Of a DNA stretch of 64,000 nt, positions 16,170 to 23,801 are shown piece after piece. The notes beneath the pieces are model-generated. The model ran no database searches. It was not told the DNA's origin and worked only from the letters and a program-made list of their open reading frames with translations. The position numbers and the translations under genes are program-made. Each line of letters opens with the position of its first letter. The first letter of the stretch is position 1. This stretch comes from Candidatus Saccharibacteria bacterium oral taxon 488 (GTDB lineage: Bacteria > Patescibacteriota > Saccharimonadia > Saccharimonadales > Saccharimonadaceae), in contig CP039999.1 of the NCBI GenBank assembly GCA_013099195.1, positions 62,001 to 126,000 of the forward strand, read 5' to 3'.

Positions 16170-16787
16170 ATGAATGAATACGCGCCGCGGGCTGATAAAT
16201 TACCGCCAGATGTGGCTAAACAAGCGGCAAGAGTCAGTGAAGTTGTGGCTGCTGTTAAGAAGCAGATTGGTCCGGATGGGGGACGATTAAGTGATGGCCC
16301 GCTGCATCTTGAGAAGTTGGAAGAGCCGAGCGCTGATGACCATAGCCCAAGGTTTACGAATGCAGATGATTTTTGGAAAAACGGCATGGATCCGTCGCGA
16401 GCAAATCCGTCGCAAGACGGCTCTGATACGTCTGAAAAACTGCCGAGTAAATTTGTTAATAATTTTTGGCAGTACTTCTTTCCGGATAAAATGTTTGAGG
16501 ATGACTTATTGGGGCCAACGGTCCTAAATAAACCGCCGCGAAAACTGCTTAAAGAAACAGGAGGAGAACTCCTCACATCGGTTCAGCAGTTGTTTGGGAT
16601 GTTATTTGAGGATACCAATATTGATAGCCACAAACTTGCTACCCTGGAGTCAGCAGCTGGTGAAGAGCACCTTACCGATCTTAAGGAGGCAGTGTTTATG
16701 CTCTATGTGCTGGCACTACATACGGTTACTCAACAAGATGCTGCTGGGGCTGGGTGTCCGAGCGCACATGCTTATTTATGTCTGTAG
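16170..16787 (+). CDS. Hypothetical protein
   Basis: This 205-residue protein starts at the ATG at 16170; longer forms read into the sortase promoter region. The first 100 residues are hydrophilic and Pro/Asp/Ser-rich and probably disordered. The second half is more ordered, with FVNNFWQYFFPDKMFEDDLL, a helical LLTSVQQLFGMLFEDTNI stretch and a hydrophobic LKEAVFMLYVLALHTV helix near the C terminus. There is no signal peptide. It lies 9 nt before the exported-looking gene at 16797, so the two probably act together. I recognise no family. Confidence 0.7.
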   Translation: MNEYAPRADKLPPDVAKQAARVSEVVAAVKKQIGPDGGRLSDGPLHLEKLEEPSADDHSPRFTNADDFWKNGMDPSRANPSQDGSDTSEKLPSKFVNNFWQYFFPDKMFEDDLLGPTVLNKPPRKLLKETGGELLTSVQQLFGMLFEDTNIDSHKLATLESAAGEEHLTDLKEAVFMLYVLALHTVTQQDAAGAGCPSAHAYLCL

Positions 16788-16796
16788 GAGCTTCAT

Positions 16797-17591
16797 ATGA
16801 CGAGTCATGAACAATCGGAAAAAAAGAGTCCAATAAGTCGGCGCGGTCTATTATGTGGTGCGGTTGGGACAGCGGCGGCTATAGCTGGTGGGTTACTTAT
16901 GAACTGTGGCGATGAAAGTCAACGGATACTATCGGTAGAGACGAATGCTTCAAAGCTTGATCTTGATTGGGCGTATGAGATATATGGTCAAGCCCGTGAC
17001 ATGTTTCGGCAATGTATTGAGGAGGCGCCCGTGTTTACGAGTGAGATACCGCCGATATTGCCACCGCCCACGTCGGTATCTGTCTCTCGAGACGGAGGTA
17101 GGCGTGGTTTTATGACGGGGGGTGCGCTACTTCGTAAGGCCGGTCATTCTGAGCGAGCAGTGATAGGCACGGGAGTCTCTTCGGATTTGGGTGATGATAG
17201 TAGGGTGCACGTAGCCGTCGCGTTTGAATTGTTGGCAGGTAAGCCCGAAGCTAAGATTGCTGAGCTGATGGCGGTTTGGGGAGTATCGAGGCGAGGGTTA
17301 CCGACAGAACGTGCCTTTCGGGGTATACTGTATGAAATTGATCCGGAAGAGCTGATGCTATCCTTTGTGCCAGTATCTCAGAGGCAACCGACAGCGCCAA
17401 CTAGTGAGCAGCCGTATGAGTGGACTGCTATGCTGCCGGGAATGGAGAGTTTTAATGTGATACAACAAGTCATTGGTGCGGCTGGCGGTAGCTCACCGGA
17501 GGTGTTGTCACCAACGCCAGAGGTTTTGGATCGAGTAAGTGAGCAGCTCGCTGCGGTTCGGGATGCGTTTGCTCAGGCCGGCTTCCTATAA
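16797..17591 (+). CDS. Hypothetical protein with twin-arginine-like N terminus
   Basis: This 264-residue protein begins with a polar stretch, then SRRGLLCGAVGTAAAIAGG, which resembles a twin-arginine signal (SRRxLL followed by a moderately hydrophobic Ala/Gly core), and a Cys at LLMNCGDES that is only a poor lipobox because Asn precedes it. The rest appears soluble, with a Pro-rich segment (PPILPPPTSVSV) and a second internal GRRGFMTGGALLRKAG patch. TAGGAG precedes the ATG. It follows the gene at 16170. I recognise no family, and whether a Tat system exists in this organism cannot be seen here. Confidence 0.68.
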   Translation: MTSHEQSEKKSPISRRGLLCGAVGTAAAIAGGLLMNCGDESQRILSVETNASKLDLDWAYEIYGQARDMFRQCIEEAPVFTSEIPPILPPPTSVSVSRDGGRRGFMTGGALLRKAGHSERAVIGTGVSSDLGDDSRVHVAVAFELLAGKPEAKIAELMAVWGVSRRGLPTERAFRGILYEIDPEELMLSFVPVSQRQPTAPTSEQPYEWTAMLPGMESFNVIQQVIGAAGGSSPEVLSPTPEVLDRVSEQLAAVRDAFAQAGFL

Positions 17592-17608
17592 AGCGTGCGG
17601 CGCTGTGA

Positions 17609-17719
17609 TATAATAGATGGTACGAAGCATAACCCGCAGACGGTGATGGATGTGTGGTGTGTTGATAGTAAACCAGCATGCATACACCTGTTACTGTCTT
17701 TGCGAGAAAGAGAGGATCT
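17609..17719 (+). promoter_or_regulatory. pnp promoter and long 5' leader
   Basis: TATAAT at 17609-17614 would start transcription near 17621, leaving about 100 nt before pnp. This is long for this window, where many genes are leaderless. GGTGT and ACACC blocks near 17660-17690 can form a hairpin. PNPase is autoregulated through its leader in several bacteria, so the leader may serve that purpose here; that is inference. Confidence 0.5.
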
Positions 17720-19837
17720 ATGGCAATTATTAACCCGAGTGGCAAGGAGATTTTTTCGGTTACTACTGAATTATGTGGGCGGCCGTTGACGCTGGAGGTC
17801 AACCGTGTTGGTTTTCGGACGACTGGTAGCGTACTGGTGCGCTATGGCGATACGGTGGTCTTGGGCAGTGCTCAGGTGGGCAGCCGGCCGGTGCAATTGG
17901 ATTATTTCCCGCTGTCGATTGATTATGAAGAACGGTTTTATGCAGCGGGTAAAATTTCTGGCTCGCGGTTTATTAAGCGCGAGGGCCGGCCGAGCGACGA
18001 GGCGGTGCTGATCGGCCGGTTGATCGACCGTCCGATTCGGCCACTGTTTCCAAAGGGCTACCGCCAAGAAGTGCAAGTGGTGGCGACGGTGCTGAGTATG
18101 GATCCGGATTTCCGTCCAGATGTGGTGGCGATGATTGCGGCTTCGAGCGCCTTGATGCTGACTGGGACGCCGTTTGACGGGCCGGTAGCGGGCTTGCGGG
18201 TGGGTCGCGTGAATGGTGAGTTTAAGGCCTTTTTGACGCCAGAGGAACGTGAGCAATCTGATTTGGATTTGGTAGTAGCTGGTATCGAGAGTGGCATCAC
18301 CATGGTGGAAGCTGGTGCCAAGGAGGTATCAGAAGAGGTGATCGTCGATGCCATGGCCTGGGCACACCAGATGATGCAGCCGGCGATTGCTTTGCAGCGA
18401 GAACTGGCGGCCAAAGTGGCGCCAGTCGCGCAGGAATATGAATTAGTTTTACCCGACGAAACAATTCAGCAGACGGCTGATGCGTGGGTTGACGGCAAGC
18501 TGGGCGAGAAAATCCGCCTGCCGTACCCGGAGCGCAACGAAGTGGTTAACGAGATTCGCTGGGCATTTCACGAAGCGATGGCCGAAAAGCTGGGATTGAG
18601 CGCTGAGGAGTATGATGAAGTACGCGACGAGTATGATGAAGCGTTCACGCTGGCGCTACACAAAGATGTCCGCCGCGGGATTGTCGAGGACGGCAAGCGC
18701 CCGGATGGCCGCGCTTTGACGGAAATTCGTCCGCTCAGCTCAGAGGTCGGCTTGCTGCCGCGAGCGCACGGTTCGAGCTTGTTTACTCGCGGCGTGACGC
18801 AGGGTATGAATATTGTCACCCTGGCGCCGCTGAGTTACGCGCAGCTGGTTGATACTATGGAAGTTAACGATGGCGAGCGGCGCTATATGCACCATTACAA
18901 TGCGCCGGGCTATACGGTTGGCGAGGTTAAGCGGATGGGCAGTCCGGGCCGGCGCGAAATTGGTCACGGCTACTTGGCGGAGCGTGCCTTGACGCCGGTA
19001 TTGCCAAGCGAAGAAGACTTCCCGTATGCCATTCGCAGCGTTACCGAAATTATGAGCCAAAACGGTTCAACGTCGATGGCAGCGACCTGTTCGAGCTGTC
19101 TGGCGTTGATGGACGCTGGCGTGCCTCTCTCGGCACCGGTTAGCGGCATTGCTATGGGTCTGATGATGGACGGTGATACGCCGTACATACTAAGTGATAT
19201 TGCCGATGCTGAGGATTTTGCCGGTGATATGGATTTCAAGGTGACTGGTACAGCCAAGGGTATCACGGCGCTGCAGATGGATATGAAAGTGCATGGCTTG
19301 CCGGTGGCAGTGCTGCGCCAAGCGATTGAACAGAGCAAGGCGGGGCGGGCGCATATTTTGCAGCATATGCTAAGCGTACTACCAGCGCCGCGCGAAGCAC
19401 TTAGCCCGTACGCGCCGCGAATTGAAAAGCTAAAGATTGATCCGGATAAAATCGGCGCCGTGATTGGCAAGGGCGGCGAGGTAATCAACAAGATTACCAG
19501 TGAGACTGGTGCTGAGATTGATATTAAGGAAGACGGCCTGATTACCATCGCTAGTCCGAATAGTGAGTCGATTGAGAAGGCACTTGCCTGGATTAAAAGC
19601 CTGGTCGAAGAGCCAGAAGTTGGCAAAATCTACGAAGGCAAGGTCGTCAGTATCAAAGATTTCGGAGCGTTCGTGAATATTCTGCCGGGAGTTGACGGGA
19701 TGGTACATATCTCGAAGCTGGCCGATCACCGCGTGGCTAAGGTGACTGACGTGGTCAAGGAAGGCCAGATGGTTCGAGTAAAAATTACCGGCATCGATGA
19801 GCGCGGTAAGATTAACTTGACGATGATCGGGTTGTAA
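17720..19837 (+). CDS. pnp: Polyribonucleotide nucleotidyltransferase (PNPase)
   Basis: PNPase is the phosphorolytic 3'-5' exoribonuclease of RNA turnover. I start at the ATG at 17720, preceded by AGAGAGGA, giving 705 residues. Two RNase PH domains are present (RYGDTVVLGSAQVG and FIKREGRPSDEAVLIGRLID; then DGRALTEIRPLSSEVGLLPR and GSTSMAATCSSCLALMDAGV with the active-site region), followed by a KH domain (IGAVIGKGGEVINKITSETG) and an S1 domain (GKVVSIKDFGAFVNILPGVD). All domains of the typical bacterial enzyme are kept. RNase J and oligoribonuclease are also encoded in this window. Confidence 0.97.
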   Translation: MAIINPSGKEIFSVTTELCGRPLTLEVNRVGFRTTGSVLVRYGDTVVLGSAQVGSRPVQLDYFPLSIDYEERFYAAGKISGSRFIKREGRPSDEAVLIGRLIDRPIRPLFPKGYRQEVQVVATVLSMDPDFRPDVVAMIAASSALMLTGTPFDGPVAGLRVGRVNGEFKAFLTPEEREQSDLDLVVAGIESGITMVEAGAKEVSEEVIVDAMAWAHQMMQPAIALQRELAAKVAPVAQEYELVLPDETIQQTADAWVDGKLGEKIRLPYPERNEVVNEIRWAFHEAMAEKLGLSAEEYDEVRDEYDEAFTLALHKDVRRGIVEDGKRPDGRALTEIRPLSSEVGLLPRAHGSSLFTRGVTQGMNIVTLAPLSYAQLVDTMEVNDGERRYMHHYNAPGYTVGEVKRMGSPGRREIGHGYLAERALTPVLPSEEDFPYAIRSVTEIMSQNGSTSMAATCSSCLALMDAGVPLSAPVSGIAMGLMMDGDTPYILSDIADAEDFAGDMDFKVTGTAKGITALQMDMKVHGLPVAVLRQAIEQSKAGRAHILQHMLSVLPAPREALSPYAPRIEKLKIDPDKIGAVIGKGGEVINKITSETGAEIDIKEDGLITIASPNSESIEKALAWIKSLVEEPEVGKIYEGKVVSIKDFGAFVNILPGVDGMVHISKLADHRVAKVTDVVKEGQMVRVKITGIDERGKINLTMIGL

Positions 19838-19897
19838 CTTTTGCTTTTTAGCAAAGTACGCTACAATAGGAGAATATAAGACTAATTGAGGGGGATT

Positions 19898-20776
19898 ATG
19901 GACGATAAGAATAATAAAAACGTACCACAACCGACAGCAACACCGCCAGCAGCAAATGAGCAGGCTGCTCCAGTAGTACCACAGCCAGTACCATCGGCTC
20001 CACAATCGCAGCAGCCGCTGCAGCAGGGTGTGCCAATGCAGCCCAAAAAGGGCTTGAGCAAGGGTGCGCTATGGGGTATCATCGGTGGCTCAATTGGTTT
20101 GATAGTCATTGTCGTTGGTATCGTGTTGGCAGTTATATTCCTTGGTGGGCCATCAAAGGCTGATTACCAAGAAGCTGCTAAGGCCATGAAAGAGTTTGAT
20201 GGTGGTAGCCTTAATTCAGCACTCAGGTCGGCAAGCGCTGATAATGCAAAGAAGCTGATTGAGGAATCGGTGGAGCGTGCTGATACAATGATGAAAAAAC
20301 TTGATGCATCAAAGATTATGCGCGACGAGGAGACCAAAAAATCTTTCGGTGAATACAAGACTGCCTACGAAAAAGTACGCCCGAATTTGCTTGCCATTGC
20401 CAGTCTGATAGGAGATATGAAGGACTTTTCTAAGAAGTGCGCACCAAGCTTCTCCGGCTATGTCGGTAAGTCAGGAGACGAAGTAAAGAAACTCTACGAT
20501 GAAAAGATGAGCGACTGCTATAAGCTACTCGATAACGTTGCCAAATCAGAACAGAAAGAAGCACAGGACTTTGGCAAGCAAATGAAAGAGTATTACAAGT
20601 TGCTGGGTGATTACTTCGTGGCACGCGCTAATAAAGACTACACTACTCGGGTACCGCGTCTACCGTCGGGTAGCTCAAATCCACTGGCCGGCTTTGCTAA
20701 AAAGATTCAAGAGTCAAACCTACAGAAACACGAGCGAGAATTCATCAATTTAGTGAAAGAAAAAGCTGAAAAGTAA
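19898..20776 (+). CDS. Membrane-anchored protein with Pro/Gln-rich N terminus, unknown function
   Basis: I take the ATG at 19898, which follows GAGGGGG, rather than a TTG 12 nt upstream; this gives 292 residues. An N-terminal Pro/Gln/Ala-rich cytoplasmic tail (about 1-50) leads to a strong membrane segment (IIGGSIGLIVIVVGIVLAVIF) and a helical, Lys-rich outer domain of about 200 residues with two cysteines (KKCAPSF and SDCYKLL). The layout matches the gene at 1410-2030. I recognise no family. It ends in a terminator whose right arm abuts the next promoter. Confidence 0.75.
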   Translation: MDDKNNKNVPQPTATPPAANEQAAPVVPQPVPSAPQSQQPLQQGVPMQPKKGLSKGALWGIIGGSIGLIVIVVGIVLAVIFLGGPSKADYQEAAKAMKEFDGGSLNSALRSASADNAKKLIEESVERADTMMKKLDASKIMRDEETKKSFGEYKTAYEKVRPNLLAIASLIGDMKDFSKKCAPSFSGYVGKSGDEVKKLYDEKMSDCYKLLDNVAKSEQKEAQDFGKQMKEYYKLLGDYFVARANKDYTTRVPRLPSGSSNPLAGFAKKIQESNLQKHEREFINLVKEKAEK

Positions 20777-20795
20777 TTTTCGCCTCAGCATCAAG

Positions 20796-20827
20796 CAAAA
20801 CACCTCGCATAGTGACGAGGTGTTTTG
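20796..20827 (+). terminator. Terminator abutting the next gene's -10
   Basis: CAAAACACCTCG (20796-20807) pairs perfectly with CGAGGTGTTTTG (20816-20827) around an 8-nt loop. The T-rich right arm is immediately followed by TATAAT at 20828-20833, the -10 of the uracil-DNA glycosylase gene. Confidence 0.85.
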
Positions 20828-20839
20828 TATAATAGAAAT

Positions 20840-21418
20840 ATGGATGAGGCAGCGCAACTGGAGGTTTTGGCGGCAGAGATTATCGCTGGTGATATTTGTC
20901 ATGACTTGGCGCTGCAGGCGACGCAGCTGGTGATAGGTGATGGTCGGGCTGACGCAGACATTGTATTTATCGGTGAAGCGCCAGGAAAAAACGAAGATCT
21001 TCAGGGCAAACCATTCGTTGGGGCAGCTGGTACATTTCTTGACGAGATGTTAGCCGCAGCCCAGTTACGTCGTCAAGATGTCTATATCACCAATATCGTT
21101 AAATATCGGCCGCCAAACAATCGTGACCCGCTGCCGGAGGAGAAGCGCGCTTTTTGGCCGTATTTGATGCGCCAATTGCAAATTATTCAACCAAAGGTAG
21201 TCATCACACTGGGTCGGCATAGCGGCATGGCATTTATTCCTGACTTGGCGATCTCGCGTGATCATGGCAATCCGCGCTGGGCACAGTTCAACGGTTTGAA
21301 GTTCTTGGTGATTCCGCTGTATCATCCGGCAGCGGCGCTGTATAACGGGGCGTTGCGGCAGACGTTAATTGACGATTTTGTGCGGGCGGCGCAATTGGCC
21401 GTCCAGGCGAGCGTCTGA
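20840..21418 (+). CDS. Family 4 uracil-DNA glycosylase lacking most iron-sulfur ligands
   Basis: This 192-residue protein has the UDG family 4 motifs GEAPGKNEDLQGKPFVG and YHPAA, plus TNIVKYRPPNNRDPLPEEKRA, so it should remove uracil from DNA. Family 4 enzymes hold a 4Fe-4S cluster with four cysteines; here only Cys20 remains, the other positions being Gly17, Tyr89 and Phe105. Start: the TATAAT at 20828-20833 ends 6 nt before the ATG at 20840, ruling out a longer form. Family assignment is firm; whether the cluster is lost needs experiment. Confidence 0.9.
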   Translation: MDEAAQLEVLAAEIIAGDICHDLALQATQLVIGDGRADADIVFIGEAPGKNEDLQGKPFVGAAGTFLDEMLAAAQLRRQDVYITNIVKYRPPNNRDPLPEEKRAFWPYLMRQLQIIQPKVVITLGRHSGMAFIPDLAISRDHGNPRWAQFNGLKFLVIPLYHPAAALYNGALRQTLIDDFVRAAQLAVQASV

Positions 21419-21425
21419 GCTATTT

Positions 21426-21561
21426 TTGACAAGAGCTGGCACCCCGTGCTATAATGAACGCAATTGTTAGGGGATAGATTTGTCGTACGTTGCCCCCATG
21501 TCTATCGCCTGTCATTCTAATTTTGCAAGGTATTTATTTTTATAAAAGGAGAACAATACGC
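21426..21561 (+). promoter_or_regulatory. RNase J gene promoter and structured leader
   Basis: TTGACA (21426-21431) and TATAAT (21450-21455, with an upstream TG) are 18 bp apart. The leader of about 100 nt contains AGGGGATAGA near 21468, which can pair with TCTATCGCCT near 21505 with one mismatch, and ends in AAAGGAG (21545-21551). Ribonuclease genes often carry leaders through which they regulate themselves; that role here is inference. Confidence 0.7.
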
Positions 21562-23730
21562 ATGGGCCAGAGACGACTTGCGACGCCGAAGGGCGATGAT
21601 CAGTCAAAACGACCAGCTACAAAAAAAAGTAACACAGCGGTGATGAATAGTACCACCACTCGCAAGGGCGAAGTGTTTCGGGCGCAGCGGCGCACGAGTG
21701 AGAACGTTAATCTCAGGGCGTCGCAGCACGTGATCGATATTCCGGTCAACAAATCAGTTTACAACGGCTATGGCGGCGAGCAATTTAGCGCCAAAATGCA
21801 GCCAAAACGCACTCGCGGCGGCAAACCGAAGTTGAGGATTATCCCAATCGGCGGTGTCGGCGAAATGGGTATCGGTAAAAACATGAACGCCATTGAGTAT
21901 GACGATGAGATTATCATTGTGGACATGGGTTTCCTGTTTCCGGGGAGCGATTATCCAGGTATTAATTACATCACGCCAGATATCACGTGGCTAGAAGAAA
22001 ATAAGCATAAGATCAAGGCGCATGTGTTCACCCACGGGCACCTTGATCACATTGGTTCATTCCGGCACTTTATCCACCGGATTCCAGCACCGGTCTATGC
22101 ATCGAAATTTACCATCGGCATGCTAGATAAGTCGCTGGCTGACGCGGATACTGATTTCCAGCCGGACTTTCGGGTGATGGACCCATTGAGCCACGAAGTT
22201 GTTCAGGTGTCGAAGCACTTTTCGGTAGAATTGGTGCGGGTGAATCACTCGATTCCAGATTCAACGGCGGTGGTGATTCGGACGCCGCTGGGCGTGGTGA
22301 TTGACTCTGGTGACTGGCGATTTGAGGAAAGTCCGGTTGATGGTCAGAAGTTCGACCTCAAACGGATGACTGAAGTGGCGTCCAAAGAAGGCGTGTTGAT
22401 GTTCATGAACGAATCGACCAACTGTGAATCAGAGGGGACGCACACGCACACCGAGTTTGATATTCAATATTCCATCGGTCAGGTGATGGATAAATTTAGT
22501 AACAGCCGAGTGATTTTAAGCTGTTTCTCATCGCAGGTACACCGCCTACAATTGATTTTGGAAGAAGCGCATAAGCACGGACGCAAGGTGGCGTTTGCTG
22601 GATTCTCGATGATTCAGAACTTGGAGGTGGCGCTGCGTTCAGGCACCATCAAGATTCCGAAAGACACCGTCATGAAGATGGAGGACATCATCAAGCTGCC
22701 TGATAGTCAGATCACCGTGGTTTGTACCGGTTCGCAGGGTGAGTTTAATGCCGTGCTGAGCCGCATGGCGACTGGCGCGCATAAATACATGAAGATTAAG
22801 GGCTCTGACGTAGTGGTGTTTAGCTCCAATCCGATTCCGGGCAATGAGAAAAACGTGGTGCGAACGGTTGACGGCTTGATGCGCGAGGGCTCTGATGTGA
22901 TTCAGAACGGCAAGACGCACCTGACGGGGATTGGGCCGCTGCACTTGTCGGGCCATGGTTACTACGACGATCACATCAAGCTGATTAACGCATTGAACCC
23001 GACGTACTACATGCCAATTCATGGTGAATTCCACATGCTGGTGCACAATGCGCGGCTGGCAGAAAAAGAGTGTGGTATTCCGAGGAAGAATATCTTTGTG
23101 TGCGACGCCGGCGATGTTATTGAAATTGACGTTGAGCGGCAAGCTAAGAAAGCCGGTCGGATTCAGGCTGGCGGCGTGATGTATGATGATACGGGCGCTA
23201 TCGTCTCTGAGGTGGTACTAAAAGACCGGATTCATATGTCTCAAGAGGGAATGTTTGTGGTGGTGTTAACGGTACAGCGTGGCACGGGACGGTTGCTAAC
23301 CAGCCCAGACATTATTTCCCGTGGTTTCATCTATCTACGCGATTCCGAGGAATTGATGAATATGATTCGCCAGTACTTGAAGCAGAAGGCGGCGCGTAGT
23401 TTTGCTGGCAAGTACGACCTTGATGTGGTAAAGAAAGAAATTAAGGATGAAATTACCCATATATTATATGACCAGACCAGGCGGACGCCGATCGTTATCC
23501 CGGTAATTAACGAGGTTGGCGGTCTGAAAACGGTAAAATCGACTGCTGCTTCGAATACTTCTATCGCAAAGACACCGGTGCGCAGCAAAAAACCTACCAT
23601 CGCTTCAGCGGCGGAACCGAAAATGACTCTGCCAACTATGCCGCGCCGCCGCTTCCCGCGCCGCCAGGTGCCAGACACCGAGGCGAATGATACCAAGGCT
23701 CGAGAGGTCGGCCGAGTGCGCGCATACTAG
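21562..23730 (+). CDS. rnj: Ribonuclease J
   Basis: This is a metallo-beta-lactamase/beta-CASP RNase that processes and degrades mRNA and rRNA. From the ATG at 21562 it has 722 residues. The first 90 are basic, polar and absent from typical RNase J. Then come LRIIPIGGVGEMGIGKNMNA, THGHLDHIGS (the HxHxDH metal site), SGDWRFEESPVDG, NESTNCESEGTHTHTE, CFSSQVHRLQ and IHGEFHMLVHNARL of the catalytic core. A Pro/Arg-rich tail ends the protein. Start choice rests on the ribosome binding site AAAGGAG. The basic N terminus may bind RNA or partners. Confidence 0.95.
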   Translation: MGQRRLATPKGDDQSKRPATKKSNTAVMNSTTTRKGEVFRAQRRTSENVNLRASQHVIDIPVNKSVYNGYGGEQFSAKMQPKRTRGGKPKLRIIPIGGVGEMGIGKNMNAIEYDDEIIIVDMGFLFPGSDYPGINYITPDITWLEENKHKIKAHVFTHGHLDHIGSFRHFIHRIPAPVYASKFTIGMLDKSLADADTDFQPDFRVMDPLSHEVVQVSKHFSVELVRVNHSIPDSTAVVIRTPLGVVIDSGDWRFEESPVDGQKFDLKRMTEVASKEGVLMFMNESTNCESEGTHTHTEFDIQYSIGQVMDKFSNSRVILSCFSSQVHRLQLILEEAHKHGRKVAFAGFSMIQNLEVALRSGTIKIPKDTVMKMEDIIKLPDSQITVVCTGSQGEFNAVLSRMATGAHKYMKIKGSDVVVFSSNPIPGNEKNVVRTVDGLMREGSDVIQNGKTHLTGIGPLHLSGHGYYDDHIKLINALNPTYYMPIHGEFHMLVHNARLAEKECGIPRKNIFVCDAGDVIEIDVERQAKKAGRIQAGGVMYDDTGAIVSEVVLKDRIHMSQEGMFVVVLTVQRGTGRLLTSPDIISRGFIYLRDSEELMNMIRQYLKQKAARSFAGKYDLDVVKKEIKDEITHILYDQTRRTPIVIPVINEVGGLKTVKSTAASNTSIAKTPVRSKKPTIASAAEPKMTLPTMPRRRFPRRQVPDTEANDTKAREVGRVRAY

Positions 23731-23801
23731 TCCACGCTTGCTATTTGTTGTAAAATATGCTACAATGTGAATGTCGGTAAAGTGATATAATAAAAATAGT
23801 T

